The notes below the pieces were generated by a model. That model did no database searches, was not told the DNA's origin, and was given only the letters and a program-made list of their open reading frames with translations. 52,570 nucleotides of DNA from an uncultured Lachnospiraceae bacterium (GTDB taxonomy: Bacteria > Bacillota > Clostridia > Lachnospirales > Lachnospiraceae). Shown here piece by piece: positions 37,124 to 45,473 of this stretch; position 1 is the stretch's first letter, and every line of letters starts with the position of its first letter. The stretch is taken from positions 1 through 52,570 of the forward strand of contig CANAPP010000019.1 in NCBI GenBank assembly GCA_947363565.1. The letters run 5' to 3'. A program made the position numbers and the translations under genes.

Positions 37124-37155
37124 TTATAAGAGTAAAAAATTTCGGTTTCGTTACA
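37124..37155 (-). promoter_or_regulatory. Candidate ECF-type promoter, cassette 2
   Basis: Minus strand: TGTAAC (37155-37150), 17-base spacer, then CTCTTATAA (37132-37124). The -35 word and spacing match the promoter at 32137-32165, but the -10 lacks the CG step and contains TATAA, so a sigma-A element cannot be excluded. Confidence 0.35.
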
Positions 37156-37180
37156 AAAAATTACAAAAAAGGATAAAAAA

Positions 37181-37208
37181 ACTACCAATCAAAAAATTGA
37201 TTCGTAGT
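37181..37208 (-). terminator. Rho-independent terminator of alaS
   Basis: Arms ACTACCAATCAA (37181-37192) and TTGATTCGTAGT (37197-37208), 11 of 12 paired. On the minus strand the hairpin is followed by TTTTTTTATCC. It lies 48 bases after the alaS stop and just upstream of the cassette 2 sigma promoter. Confidence 0.85.
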
Positions 37209-37255
37209 TTTTTTGTATACAGGTTCAACACGACCCATGCTGTCTTTTTATTTTT

Positions 37256-39892
37256 CTATATCTGTCCCTCTAAGACTTCCTTTACTTTGGCGATAGCTGC
37301 ATCAATGCCCTCCGGGTTCCTGCCCCCTGCCTGCGCCATATTCGGGCGTCCGCCTCCGCCCCCGCCGACCAGCGCGGCGATCGCTTTGATCAGATTACCG
37401 GCATGGGCACCCTTATCTACTGCTTCCTTCGTAGCCATAGCCATCAGGCTGACCTTGCCGTCCACAGATGACGCCAGCACTACAACGCCCTCGCCGAGCT
37501 TATCTTTAAGCTGGTCACCCAGGTCGCGCAGTCCGTTCATATCCACGCCCTCTACCTTCGCGGCGAGGAGCTTAACTCCCCGGACCTCGGTCACCTGATC
37601 CATCACATCGCCCATGGCATCCTTGGCAAGCTTGCCCTTAAGGCTCTCCACCTCGCTGCTTAACGCCTTATTCTCAGCGATCAGGCCTCTGATCTTCTCC
37701 GAAAGCATATCCGGCTTTGCCTTAACAAGCTTCGCCGCCTCCATAAGCTTTTTCTCAAGTCCGCTATAATAATCGAGAAGCCCTCCTGCCGTCAGTGCCT
37801 CGATACGCCTTACCCCGGCCGCGACACCAGTCTCGGAGATGATCTTAAACGCCGTGATCACGCCCGTATTCTCCACATGGGTACCCCCACAGAATTCCTT
37901 CGAGAATTCACCCATGCTCACTACTCGGACGATATCCCCGTATTTCTCACCGAAGAGCGCAGCCGCACCCGTCTTTTTCGCCTCCTCGATCGGCATATTC
38001 TCAGCCTTCACCGGAAGACGGCTCATGATCTGCGCATTGACGATCTCCTCCACCTTCTTGATCTCCTCTTGGGTCATAGCGGAAAAATGGGTGAAGTCAA
38101 AGCGGAGCCTGTCTGCGTTAACTGAGGAGCCTGCCTGCTCCACATGATTGCCGAGCACCAGCTTAAGCGCCTTCTGCAGAAGATGGGTGGCGCTGTGGTT
38201 ATTGGCGGAAAGGGCGCGTTTCTTCGCATCAATCTCAAGGGTCACCGTGTCACCGGTCTTTACCATCCCTTTCCTGACACAGCCCTTGTGCCCGATCTTC
38301 CCACCCGGGAGCTTTAACGTATCCGTCACAGCGAACGCAAAATCCCCGGCACGGATAACTCCCGTATCCGCCTCCTGGCCGCCGCTTGTGGCATAAAAGG
38401 GCGTCTCTTCTACAAAGACCGTACCTTCCTCCCCATCAGATAACGCTTCCACAACCTCTGTATTTGTCGTAAGAACGGTGACTTTTGACGTACAGGAAGT
38501 CCTGTCATAGCCCACAAATGTACTGGTCACCGACGCATCTATGGCGTCATAGACACTGGCCTCTCTTCCGCTGTAGCTGTGCTCGCCGAAGGTTCCCTTC
38601 GCCTTCGCCTTCTGCTCCTCTACCGCCTGTTTAAAGCCCTCTTCGTCAATGGAAAGCCCCTTCTCCTCCAGGATCTCTATGGTCAGGTCAACCGGGAAGC
38701 CGTAAGTATCGTAGAGACGGAACGCCTCCTCGCCGGAGAGAACCTTCTGGCCCTTCTTTACCATCTCCTCCTCCATCCCCGCAAGGATGGAAAGCCCCTG
38801 GTCGATCGTCTTGTTAAACTGCTCCTCTTCCTTCGTGATCACCTTGTAGATAAAATCACGCTTCTCCTCAAGCTCCGGATAGCCATCCTTGGAGCCTTCG
38901 ATCACTGTCCCGGCAAGCTCCACAAGGAATTCCCTGTCGATGCCAAGGAGCCGCCCGTGGCGGCTGGCACGCCGAAGAAGCCGCCTTAATACATAGCCGC
39001 GGCCGCTGTTAGACGGCAGTATCCCGTCGGAGATCATAAAGGTCACGGAACGGATATGGTCGGTAATGACACGCACAGACACATCCGTCTCCCCGCCATT
39101 TCCATAGGCCACTCCCGCCATCTTACATACATGCTCCCTGAGCGCAAAGAGCGTGTCGATATCAAACATGGAATCCACGCCCTGTACCACGCATGCCAGA
39201 CGCTCTAACCCCATGCCTGTATCGATATTCTTCTGCTCAAGCTCCGTATAATTGTTATGCCCGTCGTTGTCAAACTGGGTAAATACATTGTTCCAGATCT
39301 CCATGTAACGGTCGCATTCACAGCCCACGGTACAATCCGGCTTCCCGCAGCCGTACTCCTCACCCCGGTCATAATAAACCTCCGAGCAGGGACCGCACGG
39401 CCCTGAGCCATGTTCCCAGAAATTATCCTCCTTGCCAAAGCGGAAGATCCTCTCCGCCGGGATGCCGATCTTCTTATTCCAGATCTCAAACGCCTCGTCA
39501 TCATCCAGATAAATAGACGGGTACAGCCTGTCCGCTTCAAGGCCCACCACCTCGGTCAGAAACTCCCATGTCCAGTGGATGGACTCATCCTTAAAATAAT
39601 CGCCGAAGGAAAAATTCCCCAGCATCTCAAAAAATGTACCATGGCGGGCAGTCTTTCCCACGTTCTCGATATCACCCGTACGGATACACTTCTGGCAGGT
39701 CGTCACGCGCCTGTTCGGCGGGATCTCCTCCCCGGTAAAATATGGTTTTAACGGCGCCATACCGGAATTGATGAGCAAAAGGCTCTTATCGTTATGGGGC
39801 ACCAGCGAAAAACTCTTCATGGCAAGATGATCCTTGCTCTCAAAAAACTCAAGGAACATTCTTCTTAATTCGTTTACTCCGTATTTCTTCAT
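37256..39892 (-). CDS. alaS: Alanyl-tRNA synthetase
   Basis: An 878-residue class II synthetase that charges tRNA-Ala. Seen: N-terminal catalytic core (MKKYGVNELRRMFLEFFESK, NSGMAPLKPYFTG, motif 2 TCQKCIRTGDIENVG), the editing domain with NNHSATHLLQKAL and CGGTHVENTG zinc ligands, and the C-terminal C-Ala domain ending in Gly-rich GGGGGGRPNMAQAGG. Full length. Transcribed alone from a consensus promoter (39942-39970) with a 50-base leader; no T-box is present, which is unusual for a Firmicutes synthetase but not rare for alaS. Confidence 0.97.
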   Translation of the reverse strand: MKKYGVNELRRMFLEFFESKDHLAMKSFSLVPHNDKSLLLINSGMAPLKPYFTGEEIPPNRRVTTCQKCIRTGDIENVGKTARHGTFFEMLGNFSFGDYFKDESIHWTWEFLTEVVGLEADRLYPSIYLDDDEAFEIWNKKIGIPAERIFRFGKEDNFWEHGSGPCGPCSEVYYDRGEEYGCGKPDCTVGCECDRYMEIWNNVFTQFDNDGHNNYTELEQKNIDTGMGLERLACVVQGVDSMFDIDTLFALREHVCKMAGVAYGNGGETDVSVRVITDHIRSVTFMISDGILPSNSGRGYVLRRLLRRASRHGRLLGIDREFLVELAGTVIEGSKDGYPELEEKRDFIYKVITKEEEQFNKTIDQGLSILAGMEEEMVKKGQKVLSGEEAFRLYDTYGFPVDLTIEILEEKGLSIDEEGFKQAVEEQKAKAKGTFGEHSYSGREASVYDAIDASVTSTFVGYDRTSCTSKVTVLTTNTEVVEALSDGEEGTVFVEETPFYATSGGQEADTGVIRAGDFAFAVTDTLKLPGGKIGHKGCVRKGMVKTGDTVTLEIDAKKRALSANNHSATHLLQKALKLVLGNHVEQAGSSVNADRLRFDFTHFSAMTQEEIKKVEEIVNAQIMSRLPVKAENMPIEEAKKTGAAALFGEKYGDIVRVVSMGEFSKEFCGGTHVENTGVITAFKIISETGVAAGVRRIEALTAGGLLDYYSGLEKKLMEAAKLVKAKPDMLSEKIRGLIAENKALSSEVESLKGKLAKDAMGDVMDQVTEVRGVKLLAAKVEGVDMNGLRDLGDQLKDKLGEGVVVLASSVDGKVSLMAMATKEAVDKGAHAGNLIKAIAALVGGGGGGRPNMAQAGGRNPEGIDAAIAKVKEVLEGQI

Positions 39893-39941
39893 CTTGTTCT
39901 CCTCAAATCTACAAATCTACTTATATAATCACTATTTTCTA

Positions 39942-39970
39942 ATTATAATGACGGAAAGTGTATTTGTCAA
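39942..39970 (-). promoter_or_regulatory. Consensus sigma-A promoter of alaS
   Basis: Minus strand: TTGACA (39970-39965), 17-base spacer, TATAAT (39947-39942). Perfect hexamers and spacing. The start codon at 39892 is preceded by GAGGAGAACAAG. Confidence 0.85.
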
Positions 39971-40425
39971 CGACTGGTGAGGCGGGAAATTCAGATTCCA
40001 TCCATAGACCAATACGGGCAGTCCAACGGAATCTTTATCACTGGATATAAGAGCTTTGGCCAAGTAACAGGATGGGTAAACCAGGCACCTCTTTACCACA
40101 CTAATTGTCATCTGTTCTGTCTGTTTTGTTTTTTCCTTATCCATAGAAATGGCGATTATGCCGCCTTCTTCCTTAGCCTTCCATCCGGATTTCGCCTGTA
40201 CGAAAATTTTTTCTGTCTTTTTTCGTGACAATGGATATATTGGAACCTTTGATGCCAGATTTTTCGTGCCGAGCTTAACCTGCTTTGCAGGATTGATATA
40301 CTTGATCGACAGAATCTCTCCATTTCTCAGATTCTTTCCAGCCATAATGTAATATCAGAAATATATCATTCAGCAGATGGATCTGCTTTTAGATATACAG
40401 AATAAAGAATAAAAAACCGACAACA
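39971..40425. other. Gene-poor stretch between mrp and alaS
   Basis: About 450 AT-rich bases without a convincing gene. A minus-strand open frame (39932-40345, 137 codons, Lys-rich, containing EKIFVQAKSGWKAKEEGG) exists but has no ribosome site before its ATG, resembles nothing I recognise, and runs into the alaS promoter. It may be the relic of a decayed gene. I found no RNA gene, T-box or repeat here. Confidence 0.4.
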
Positions 40426-40430
40426 CAAAA

Positions 40431-40473
40431 GAGAACACTTAGACGGCCAAAATATCAGTCCTCCAAATGTTCC
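40431..40473 (-). terminator. Rho-independent terminator of mrp
   Basis: On the minus strand GGGAACATTTGGA pairs with TCTAAGTGTTCTC (13 pairs, some G-U) across a 17-base loop. It is followed by TTTTGTG and, ten bases on, a TTTTTT run. It lies 20 bases after the mrp stop. Confidence 0.6.
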
Positions 40474-40493
40474 CTGTTTTTAAATGCGCCGTT

Positions 40494-41324
40494 TTAAATA
40501 GACAATCCCGAAAGATACGTATTGTCAACTTCGGCAAACTTCTCCATCTCTACCGCCTCGGCAAGCGCCGCGTCTACAGGCATCTTACCCAGCACCGGAA
40601 TATCAAGCTCCGCCGCAATCTCCTCCACATGGCTCTCCCCGAACACGGAAATCTTCTTCCCGCAGTCCGGGCATACAAGATAGCTGTAGTTCTCCACGAT
40701 GCCGAGTACCGGGATATTCATCTGCCGCGCCATGCCGTAAGCCTTTTTCACAATCATCTTCACCAGATCCTGAGGAGAAGAGACGATCACCACACCGTCA
40801 ACCGGGAGAGACTGGAATACCGTCAGCGGCACGTCTCCCGTTCCCGGCGGCATGTCCACGAACAGATAGTCAAGCTCGCCCCACATCACGTCCGTCCAGA
40901 ACTGGGTCACCACATTTGCAATGACCGGGCCTCTCCAGATGACCGGGTCCGACTCATTTTCCAGGAGGAGGTTGATGGACATGATCTTCGTGCCGTCCGC
41001 CGCCTCCCGGGGGAAAATACCGCTCTCATCGCCCAGAGCCTTCTCATGGACTCCGTACATCTTCGGGATGGATGGCCCCGTGATATCCGCGTCCAAAATC
41101 CCAACCTTATATCCTTTCTTACGCATCATCCTTGCAAGAGATGCCGTCACCATCGACTTTCCGACGCCTCCCTTGCCGCTGACCACGCCGATTACCTTCT
41201 TGATATCAGAAAACTGGTTCATCGGTTTCCGAAAATCCACCGGCTTGCTGCTACATGAATCCGCATGGGCGCACCCCGCGCAGTCAGACGGCGAGCAGCC
41301 GTTTTGCTGTTGTTCCTCAGCCAT
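40494..41324 (-). CDS. mrp: Mrp/NBP35-type Fe-S carrier ATPase
   Basis: A 276-residue P-loop ATPase that is thought to bind and transfer iron-sulfur clusters. Seen: an N-terminal Cys cluster (Cys10, Cys15, Cys18, Cys24), deviant Walker A GKGGVGKS (50-57), VDMPPGTGDVPLTV, and a late CPDC pair that bridges the cluster in the dimer. The ATG at 41324 is chosen after AAGGTGGATATT; the longer frame to 41366 overlaps the hairpin at 41356. It follows ridA by 59 bases. Confidence 0.92.
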   Translation of the reverse strand: MAEEQQQNGCSPSDCAGCAHADSCSSKPVDFRKPMNQFSDIKKVIGVVSGKGGVGKSMVTASLARMMRKKGYKVGILDADITGPSIPKMYGVHEKALGDESGIFPREAADGTKIMSINLLLENESDPVIWRGPVIANVVTQFWTDVMWGELDYLFVDMPPGTGDVPLTVFQSLPVDGVVIVSSPQDLVKMIVKKAYGMARQMNIPVLGIVENYSYLVCPDCGKKISVFGESHVEEIAAELDIPVLGKMPVDAALAEAVEMEKFAEVDNTYLSGLSI

Positions 41325-41355
41325 AATATCCACCTTCCCTTTCAAAAGAACTTGA

Positions 41356-41374
41356 GGGGCAGACATGCTGCCCC
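41356..41374 (-). terminator. Short hairpin between ridA and mrp
   Basis: A perfect 7-base stem GGGGCAG (41356-41362) / CTGCCCC (41368-41374) with a 5-base loop, 9 bases after the ridA stop. The minus-strand 3' flank TCAAGTTCTTTT is only mildly T-rich, so termination would be partial; it could tune mrp expression. Confidence 0.4.
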
Positions 41375-41383
41375 CGTACTTAT

Positions 41384-41758
41384 CTACTCAACCGCCGCGA
41401 TGACCTCAATCTCGCACAGCACGTTCTTCGGCAGCGTCTTCACCGCCACGCAGCTCCTCGCCGGCTTGGAAGTAAAATACTTCGCATACACTTCATTGAA
41501 TGCCGCAAAATCGCCCATATCCGCCAAAAAACATGTGGTCTTAAGAACCTTGTCAAAAGAAGTTCCCGCCTCTTTAAGCACCTCGCCCATATTTTTGCAG
41601 GCCTGCTCTGTCTGCTCCGCAATCGTCTCCGCCTCAACCGTATCCGTAACCGGATTGATCGGAATCTGCCCCGCAGAATAGAATATCCCATTGTGTACAT
41701 ACCCCTGCGAATACGGTCCCAATGCCTTCGGCGCCTTATCTGTCGCTACAACTTTCAT
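41384..41758 (-). CDS. ridA: RidA-family enamine/imine deaminase
   Basis: A 124-residue YjgF/YER057c/UK114 protein that hydrolyses reactive enamine and imine intermediates from PLP enzymes. Seen: the N-terminal APKALGPYSQGYVHNG and FYSAGQIPINPVTD, the substrate-binding Arg in PARSCVAVKTLPKNVLCEIE, and the closing CEIEVIAA. Length is normal. AAAGGAGAGG precedes the ATG. Followed by mrp. Confidence 0.95.
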   Translation of the reverse strand: MKVVATDKAPKALGPYSQGYVHNGIFYSAGQIPINPVTDTVEAETIAEQTEQACKNMGEVLKEAGTSFDKVLKTTCFLADMGDFAAFNEVYAKYFTSKPARSCVAVKTLPKNVLCEIEVIAAVE

Positions 41759-41810
41759 AATAACCTCTCCTTTTCTTCATCGTAAATAGCTGTTGCTGTC
41801 TCCTATTGTA

Positions 41811-42020
41811 CTACCTTTTCGGGTGATTTATCAACAACAAATTGCCTTCCAGCCTCATCCGATTCTCAGATTCCTCCAAATCAGATTTAATCCTCTCCCA
41901 CGCCACTTCTTTTTTTCTTCTCTTTGAATACTCCAAAACATTGTCTACATAGAGTTCAACCATCCGGTATTCTTCCTTCGACAGCGTATCTATTTTTTGA
42001 GTAAGCTCTGTCGTAATCAT
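41811..42020 (-). CDS. Small antitoxin-like protein of unknown function
   Basis: A 69-residue protein, charged and probably helical (MITTELTQKIDTLSKEEYRM, then WERIKSDLEESENRMR). It recalls small antitoxin or DUF2281-type proteins in layout, but no toxin partner is adjacent, so this is only a resemblance. The ATG at 42020 follows AGAAGGATTTTT; a much longer in-frame start at 42125 has no ribosome site and an atypical sequence. Probably monocistronic, 52 bases before ridA. Confidence 0.6.
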   Translation of the reverse strand: MITTELTQKIDTLSKEEYRMVELYVDNVLEYSKRRKKEVAWERIKSDLEESENRMRLEGNLLLINHPKR

Positions 42021-42146
42021 AAAAATCCTTCTTTCATCAATCTGTTTACTTATATTGTAACAAAAACTCATGCAAATTACACGATTATTTTCAGATATCC
42101 CCAAATAATTCCTGCTGGGGCACACACCTCTCCCGCCCGAATCTTT

Positions 42147-42980
42147 TCACGGCAAATCCCCCTGGCAGTTTTGACAGTAAACACTTCCCCTGCCCCCAAT
42201 CACCGTCCTGCTTAAGGCATTCCCGCAGTTGGGGCAGGGTTCACCGCCGTGTCCGTACACCTGCAGAAACGGCGTATTCCGGTAATCCTGTCCTTTTGTT
42301 TTTAAATATTCTTCCGGCGTGATACGGTTTTTTTCAATGAAATAAGACAGGCATCCGGGGATTTCTGCGGCAAGCCTCTCCCACTCTTTTCCATCCAGGC
42401 TGTCTGCCGGACGGGCCGGACAGATTTTTGACCGGAATAGAATCTCATCCGAGTAAATATTCCCAATCCCTGCAACAACTCTTTGGTCAAGCAGGCACTC
42501 CTTGACCGCCTTTCTCCGCTTTCCCAGACAGCCCTGCAGATATCCGGCCGTAAGATTCACATCAAAAGGCTCAAGCCCTAATTTCCCCATCCCGCTGAAC
42601 GTATCTTCTTCATCCTTTTCGAGCAGCCAGAAACGCCCAAACCGCCGGGTGTCAGAAAAGCGCAGTTCCTTTTCGCTGCCCAGACGGAAAATCAGGTGCG
42701 TGTGCTTTTCCAGCGGAGCATCCGGCGGGGTTACAAGCAGACACCCCGTCATTCTGAGGTGCAGGACGATTCTGTCTCCGCTTTCCAGCAGAATGATCAG
42801 GAATTTCCCGCGCCTGTCCACTGCTGAAATAATCTGACCCTCAATATCCGCGCAGAACATTTCAGCCGCCGGATGAGCGATCACGTCTGTACGGTTGGCG
42901 GTAACTTTGCAGATTTTCATGTCCTTTATCTGAGGTTCAATTATTCTTCTTATCGTTTCAACTTCAGGTAACTCAGGCAC
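42147..42980 (-). CDS. mutM: Formamidopyrimidine-DNA glycosylase (Fpg/MutM)
   Basis: A 277-residue bifunctional glycosylase/AP lyase that removes oxidised purines. Seen: N-terminal PELPEVETI, whose Pro must be residue 2 so that it becomes the catalytic amine after Met removal. This fixes the start at GTG 42980 (after GGAGAGGGGGCGGGCGAG) instead of the ATG at 43055. Further: LHLRMTGCLL, VVAGIGNIYSDEILF, and a C-terminal Cys4 zinc finger (CPNC ... CQNC). Its start overlaps the end of the radical SAM gene by 8 bases. Last gene of the MarR-controlled operon. Confidence 0.94.
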   Translation of the reverse strand: MPELPEVETIRRIIEPQIKDMKICKVTANRTDVIAHPAAEMFCADIEGQIISAVDRRGKFLIILLESGDRIVLHLRMTGCLLVTPPDAPLEKHTHLIFRLGSEKELRFSDTRRFGRFWLLEKDEEDTFSGMGKLGLEPFDVNLTAGYLQGCLGKRRKAVKECLLDQRVVAGIGNIYSDEILFRSKICPARPADSLDGKEWERLAAEIPGCLSYFIEKNRITPEEYLKTKGQDYRNTPFLQVYGHGGEPCPNCGNALSRTVIGGRGSVYCQNCQGDLP

Positions 42981-43872
42981 CTCGCCCGCCCCCTCTCCCT
43001 GCCGACTTTTTAATTTCGCTGTGGTAGAAATAATTGACGATAACAGGCGGGGCATCGAAAGGTCTTGTCATGCTGTCATCGTTGGTCACATAATCAAGCC
43101 CGGTTTCTTTTGCCCACGCCTGCAACTCTGCATCAAGGCTTTGCCAGTAGCTGTGGTCATTCCCCACATAGATTTCTTTGTATAATGCTGCCAGCTGCGG
43201 GTATTTTTCTCTAATATACTCCATAATAGCCGCTTTGTAGCCGCCCCTCAGATTGAGGTTTTCAAGCCAGATCAGATTACACTTATCCTTCACCCGCTCC
43301 ACAATCGCCTTTACATCAGTAATGCCGGGGAAAATCGGCGAAATAAAACAGGTCGTGCGGATTCCCGCCTGATGGAATTCTTTCATGGCGGCAAGCCTGC
43401 GCTCGATGGATACGGCCCTTTCCATATCCTCCCGGAATGTTTCGTCAAGAGTATTGACAGACCACGAGACACGGGCATCGGGAAATGTTTTTATCAGCTC
43501 CAGGTCGCGCAGGACCAGGTCTGATTTTGTAGCAATAGAAAGCTTAGCCCCGCTGCCTTTCAATTGCTCAAGCAGAGCTTTTGTACGCCCATACTGTTCC
43601 TCCTGAGGATTATACGGGTCTGTGACCGAACCGATAAACAGCTCTTTCCCCGCATATTTCCCGGGATTTTTTATTTCTTTCCAATACTTCACATCGAGAA
43701 ATCCGCCCCACGGTTCGGGATGATTTGTAAATCGTTTCATAAACGAGGCGTAGCAGTATCTGCAGGCGTGGGTACAGCCGACGTAAGGGTTTACGGAATA
43801 TTCGCACACCGGCAAATTCGATTTTGACAGAATGCTTTTTACTTCAATTTCCTGAATGATTGGAAAATCCAT
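42973..43872 (-). CDS. Spore-photoproduct-lyase-like radical SAM protein
   Basis: A 299-residue radical SAM protein of the SplB-like/Rv2578c group. Seen: the cluster motif CTHACRYC (Cys33, Cys37, Cys40), preceded by NPYVGC and followed by YASFMKRF, then GSVTDPYNPQEEQYGRTK and IATKSDLVLRDLELI, typical of this group. Function in the group is not settled; some members repair or act on DNA. The ATG at 43872 lies three bases after the ancestral stop of the nitroreductase gene and is preceded by GGGAGCG. It overlaps mutM by 8 bases, so the two are translationally coupled. Confidence 0.9.
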   Translation of the reverse strand: MDFPIIQEIEVKSILSKSNLPVCEYSVNPYVGCTHACRYCYASFMKRFTNHPEPWGGFLDVKYWKEIKNPGKYAGKELFIGSVTDPYNPQEEQYGRTKALLEQLKGSGAKLSIATKSDLVLRDLELIKTFPDARVSWSVNTLDETFREDMERAVSIERRLAAMKEFHQAGIRTTCFISPIFPGITDVKAIVERVKDKCNLIWLENLNLRGGYKAAIMEYIREKYPQLAALYKEIYVGNDHSYWQSLDAELQAWAKETGLDYVTNDDSMTRPFDAPPVIVNYFYHSEIKKSAGRGGGRGA

Positions 43873-43874
43873 GA

Positions 43875-44485
43875 TTACCACGCTCCCATATGTATATTGT
43901 TGTCCGGCCTTCGGCTGTACTGTTCCAGAACCATCTCATCCTCCTTCGGATACCCGATTCCGATAAAACACGGAGTCATCCAGCCGTGCGGTACGCCAAG
44001 CCGTTCAAGTACAATTTGTGCTCCTTATTCAGCGGAATACGCAGGGAGTAGCCAAGTCCCTCGTTTATGACGGCAAGCATGATATTTTCCGCGACGCACC
44101 ACGCAGTGGAGAGCGGATTCAGCTTGCTGACCCACTCGGCATTTAACCTGGAACATTTGAATAACGGAACAATCACATAAGGGCAGTCAACCAGCATGGT
44201 ATACTGCCGCGGCATAGCGTAAGCATACATTTTCTGCGCCAGGTTAAGTTTTCTGTTTTCATATTTATGAATATCGAATCTGTCGGCTATGTACTTTGCG
44301 TAGCTAAAAGCATTTTCTTTCTCTTCTTTCGTGTGAAGGACAATAAACTGCCAGTTTCGATAGTGATCCCAGGACGGAGCCTTCATGCCTGCCTCAATGA
44401 TCCGTTTGATCACTTCAAAGTCAACATCCTTTTTTGTCCACTCTCTGCTTGTCTTCCTCTTATCTACAACTTCACTGAATTCCAT
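43875..44485 (-). pseudogene. Nitroreductase-family gene broken by a frameshift
   Basis: An FMN-type nitroreductase whose reading frame is interrupted. The intact part (residues 1-155: KTSREWTKKDVDFEVIKRII, SWDHYRNWQF, AWCVAENIMLAVINEGLGYS) ends in an aberrant tail at 43976. In the next frame the natural C-terminus continues without a gap: IVLERLGVPHGWMTP, then FIGIGYPKEDE, to a TAA at 43875-43877. A single missing base in AAGGAGCAC (near 44021-44023; ancestral reading NKEAQIVLERL) explains it. It could also be a sequencing error. In operon order it sits between the DUF1848 gene (6 bases) and the radical SAM gene (3 bases). Confidence 0.85.
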
Positions 44486-44491
44486 CTTTCA

Positions 44492-45415
44492 TTATCTCCT
44501 TTCTTTTGCACGAAACGTCTTCTGCGCCCCCTGCACCACAGTATCATCCGGTTTCAACCCGCCCAGCAGCAATGGCGATGACGGGTCATGGAGCTTATAA
44601 TTTTCAAAAGCTTTACGGGAATTTTTATTTGCATAACAATATTTACAGCCGTTCATGCAAGTATCGTATGCACCGATATCACGGCTTTCTATACAATGGC
44701 AGCCCTGCCTTGCGCCCTTGTGCTTTAAATTTCTGAATGCAACCCCGTTTGCATTTCCGAGAATGTCAAGCGTCATACAGCCCGAAGAGTGAATCCCGTA
44801 CTTCGAAAAATCTCCGTTTGTGCCGCAGGTCTGAATATAGATGCCGTACTTTTCGGTAATCTGTCCAAGACCCTGCGCCAGCCTCTCCCTGTCATCTTCC
44901 GTAAGCGGAATCAGTTCGGGCATATTGTATTCCAGTTTTTTATACATCTCCACAAAGCTGAAAATGCACCGGTCAATATAGGGCGAGAGCTTTCCCGCCA
45001 TGCGCTCAAAGGTTTCAAAATGCCTCTCTATAGTGTAATCTTTTGTCAGCAGAACAGGATCGTATCTCCACGCAACGCGCTGCCTCCCGACTTGTCCTGA
45101 CAACCGGGCCAGCGTTTCCATGCTCTCATCAATCGGCGGCACGCCCGGTTCAATGTCTTTCCCATAAGCAGTAATCGTGTAGTGAAAGTAGGTGTTGAAT
45201 CGATTCGTGATTTCGTGAAGTCCGGGCAGAATCGGCTTATAGTTTTTTGAACAGAACACCACGCAGTCCACCTTGTCAGGCGTCAGTTCATATCGGGTCA
45301 CTTTGTTCGGAAACAGCGGATTGCGCGAGAGCACATACCCCTCCTCAAATCTTCGCAAAAGCCATTCAGTATAAAATTGGACGGTATCGGTCCGCCCGCC
45401 TGTGTTAAGTATCAT
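44492..45415 (-). CDS. DUF1848 protein with radical SAM-like Cys motif
   Basis: A 307-residue protein of the DUF1848 family, related to spore photoproduct lyase. Seen: VDCVVFCSKNYKPI, WRYDPVLLT, FSFVEMYKK and a C-terminal CMNGCKYC (Cys253, Cys257, Cys260) that has the spacing of a radical SAM cluster site but lies at the end of the protein instead of the start. Further Cys at 197, 213, 239 and 241. Function unknown. The start ATG 45415 follows AAAAAGGAGGACGCT; the frame extends upstream into marR, but without a site. Second gene of the operon. Confidence 0.9.
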   Translation of the reverse strand: MILNTGGRTDTVQFYTEWLLRRFEEGYVLSRNPLFPNKVTRYELTPDKVDCVVFCSKNYKPILPGLHEITNRFNTYFHYTITAYGKDIEPGVPPIDESMETLARLSGQVGRQRVAWRYDPVLLTKDYTIERHFETFERMAGKLSPYIDRCIFSFVEMYKKLEYNMPELIPLTEDDRERLAQGLGQITEKYGIYIQTCGTNGDFSKYGIHSSGCMTLDILGNANGVAFRNLKHKGARQGCHCIESRDIGAYDTCMNGCKYCYANKNSRKAFENYKLHDPSSPLLLGGLKPDDTVVQGAQKTFRAKERR

Positions 45416-45473
45416 AGCGTCCTCCTTTTTTCTGAAATCCTGCGTAATTTTAAGCTCACCGTTTCCTGAACTG

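Noticed and set aside
39893-39970. T-box or other amino-acid-responsive leader for alaS
   Set aside because: The leader is only about 50 bases from a consensus promoter and has no TGGNACCGCG motif or antiterminator stem.
39932-40345. 137-codon hypothetical gene before alaS
   Set aside because: No ribosome site, no recognisable family, and its end overlaps the alaS promoter; kept only as a possible relic.
41811-42020. Antitoxin of a toxin-antitoxin pair
   Set aside because: No toxin-sized open frame is adjacent in either direction; only the layout is antitoxin-like.
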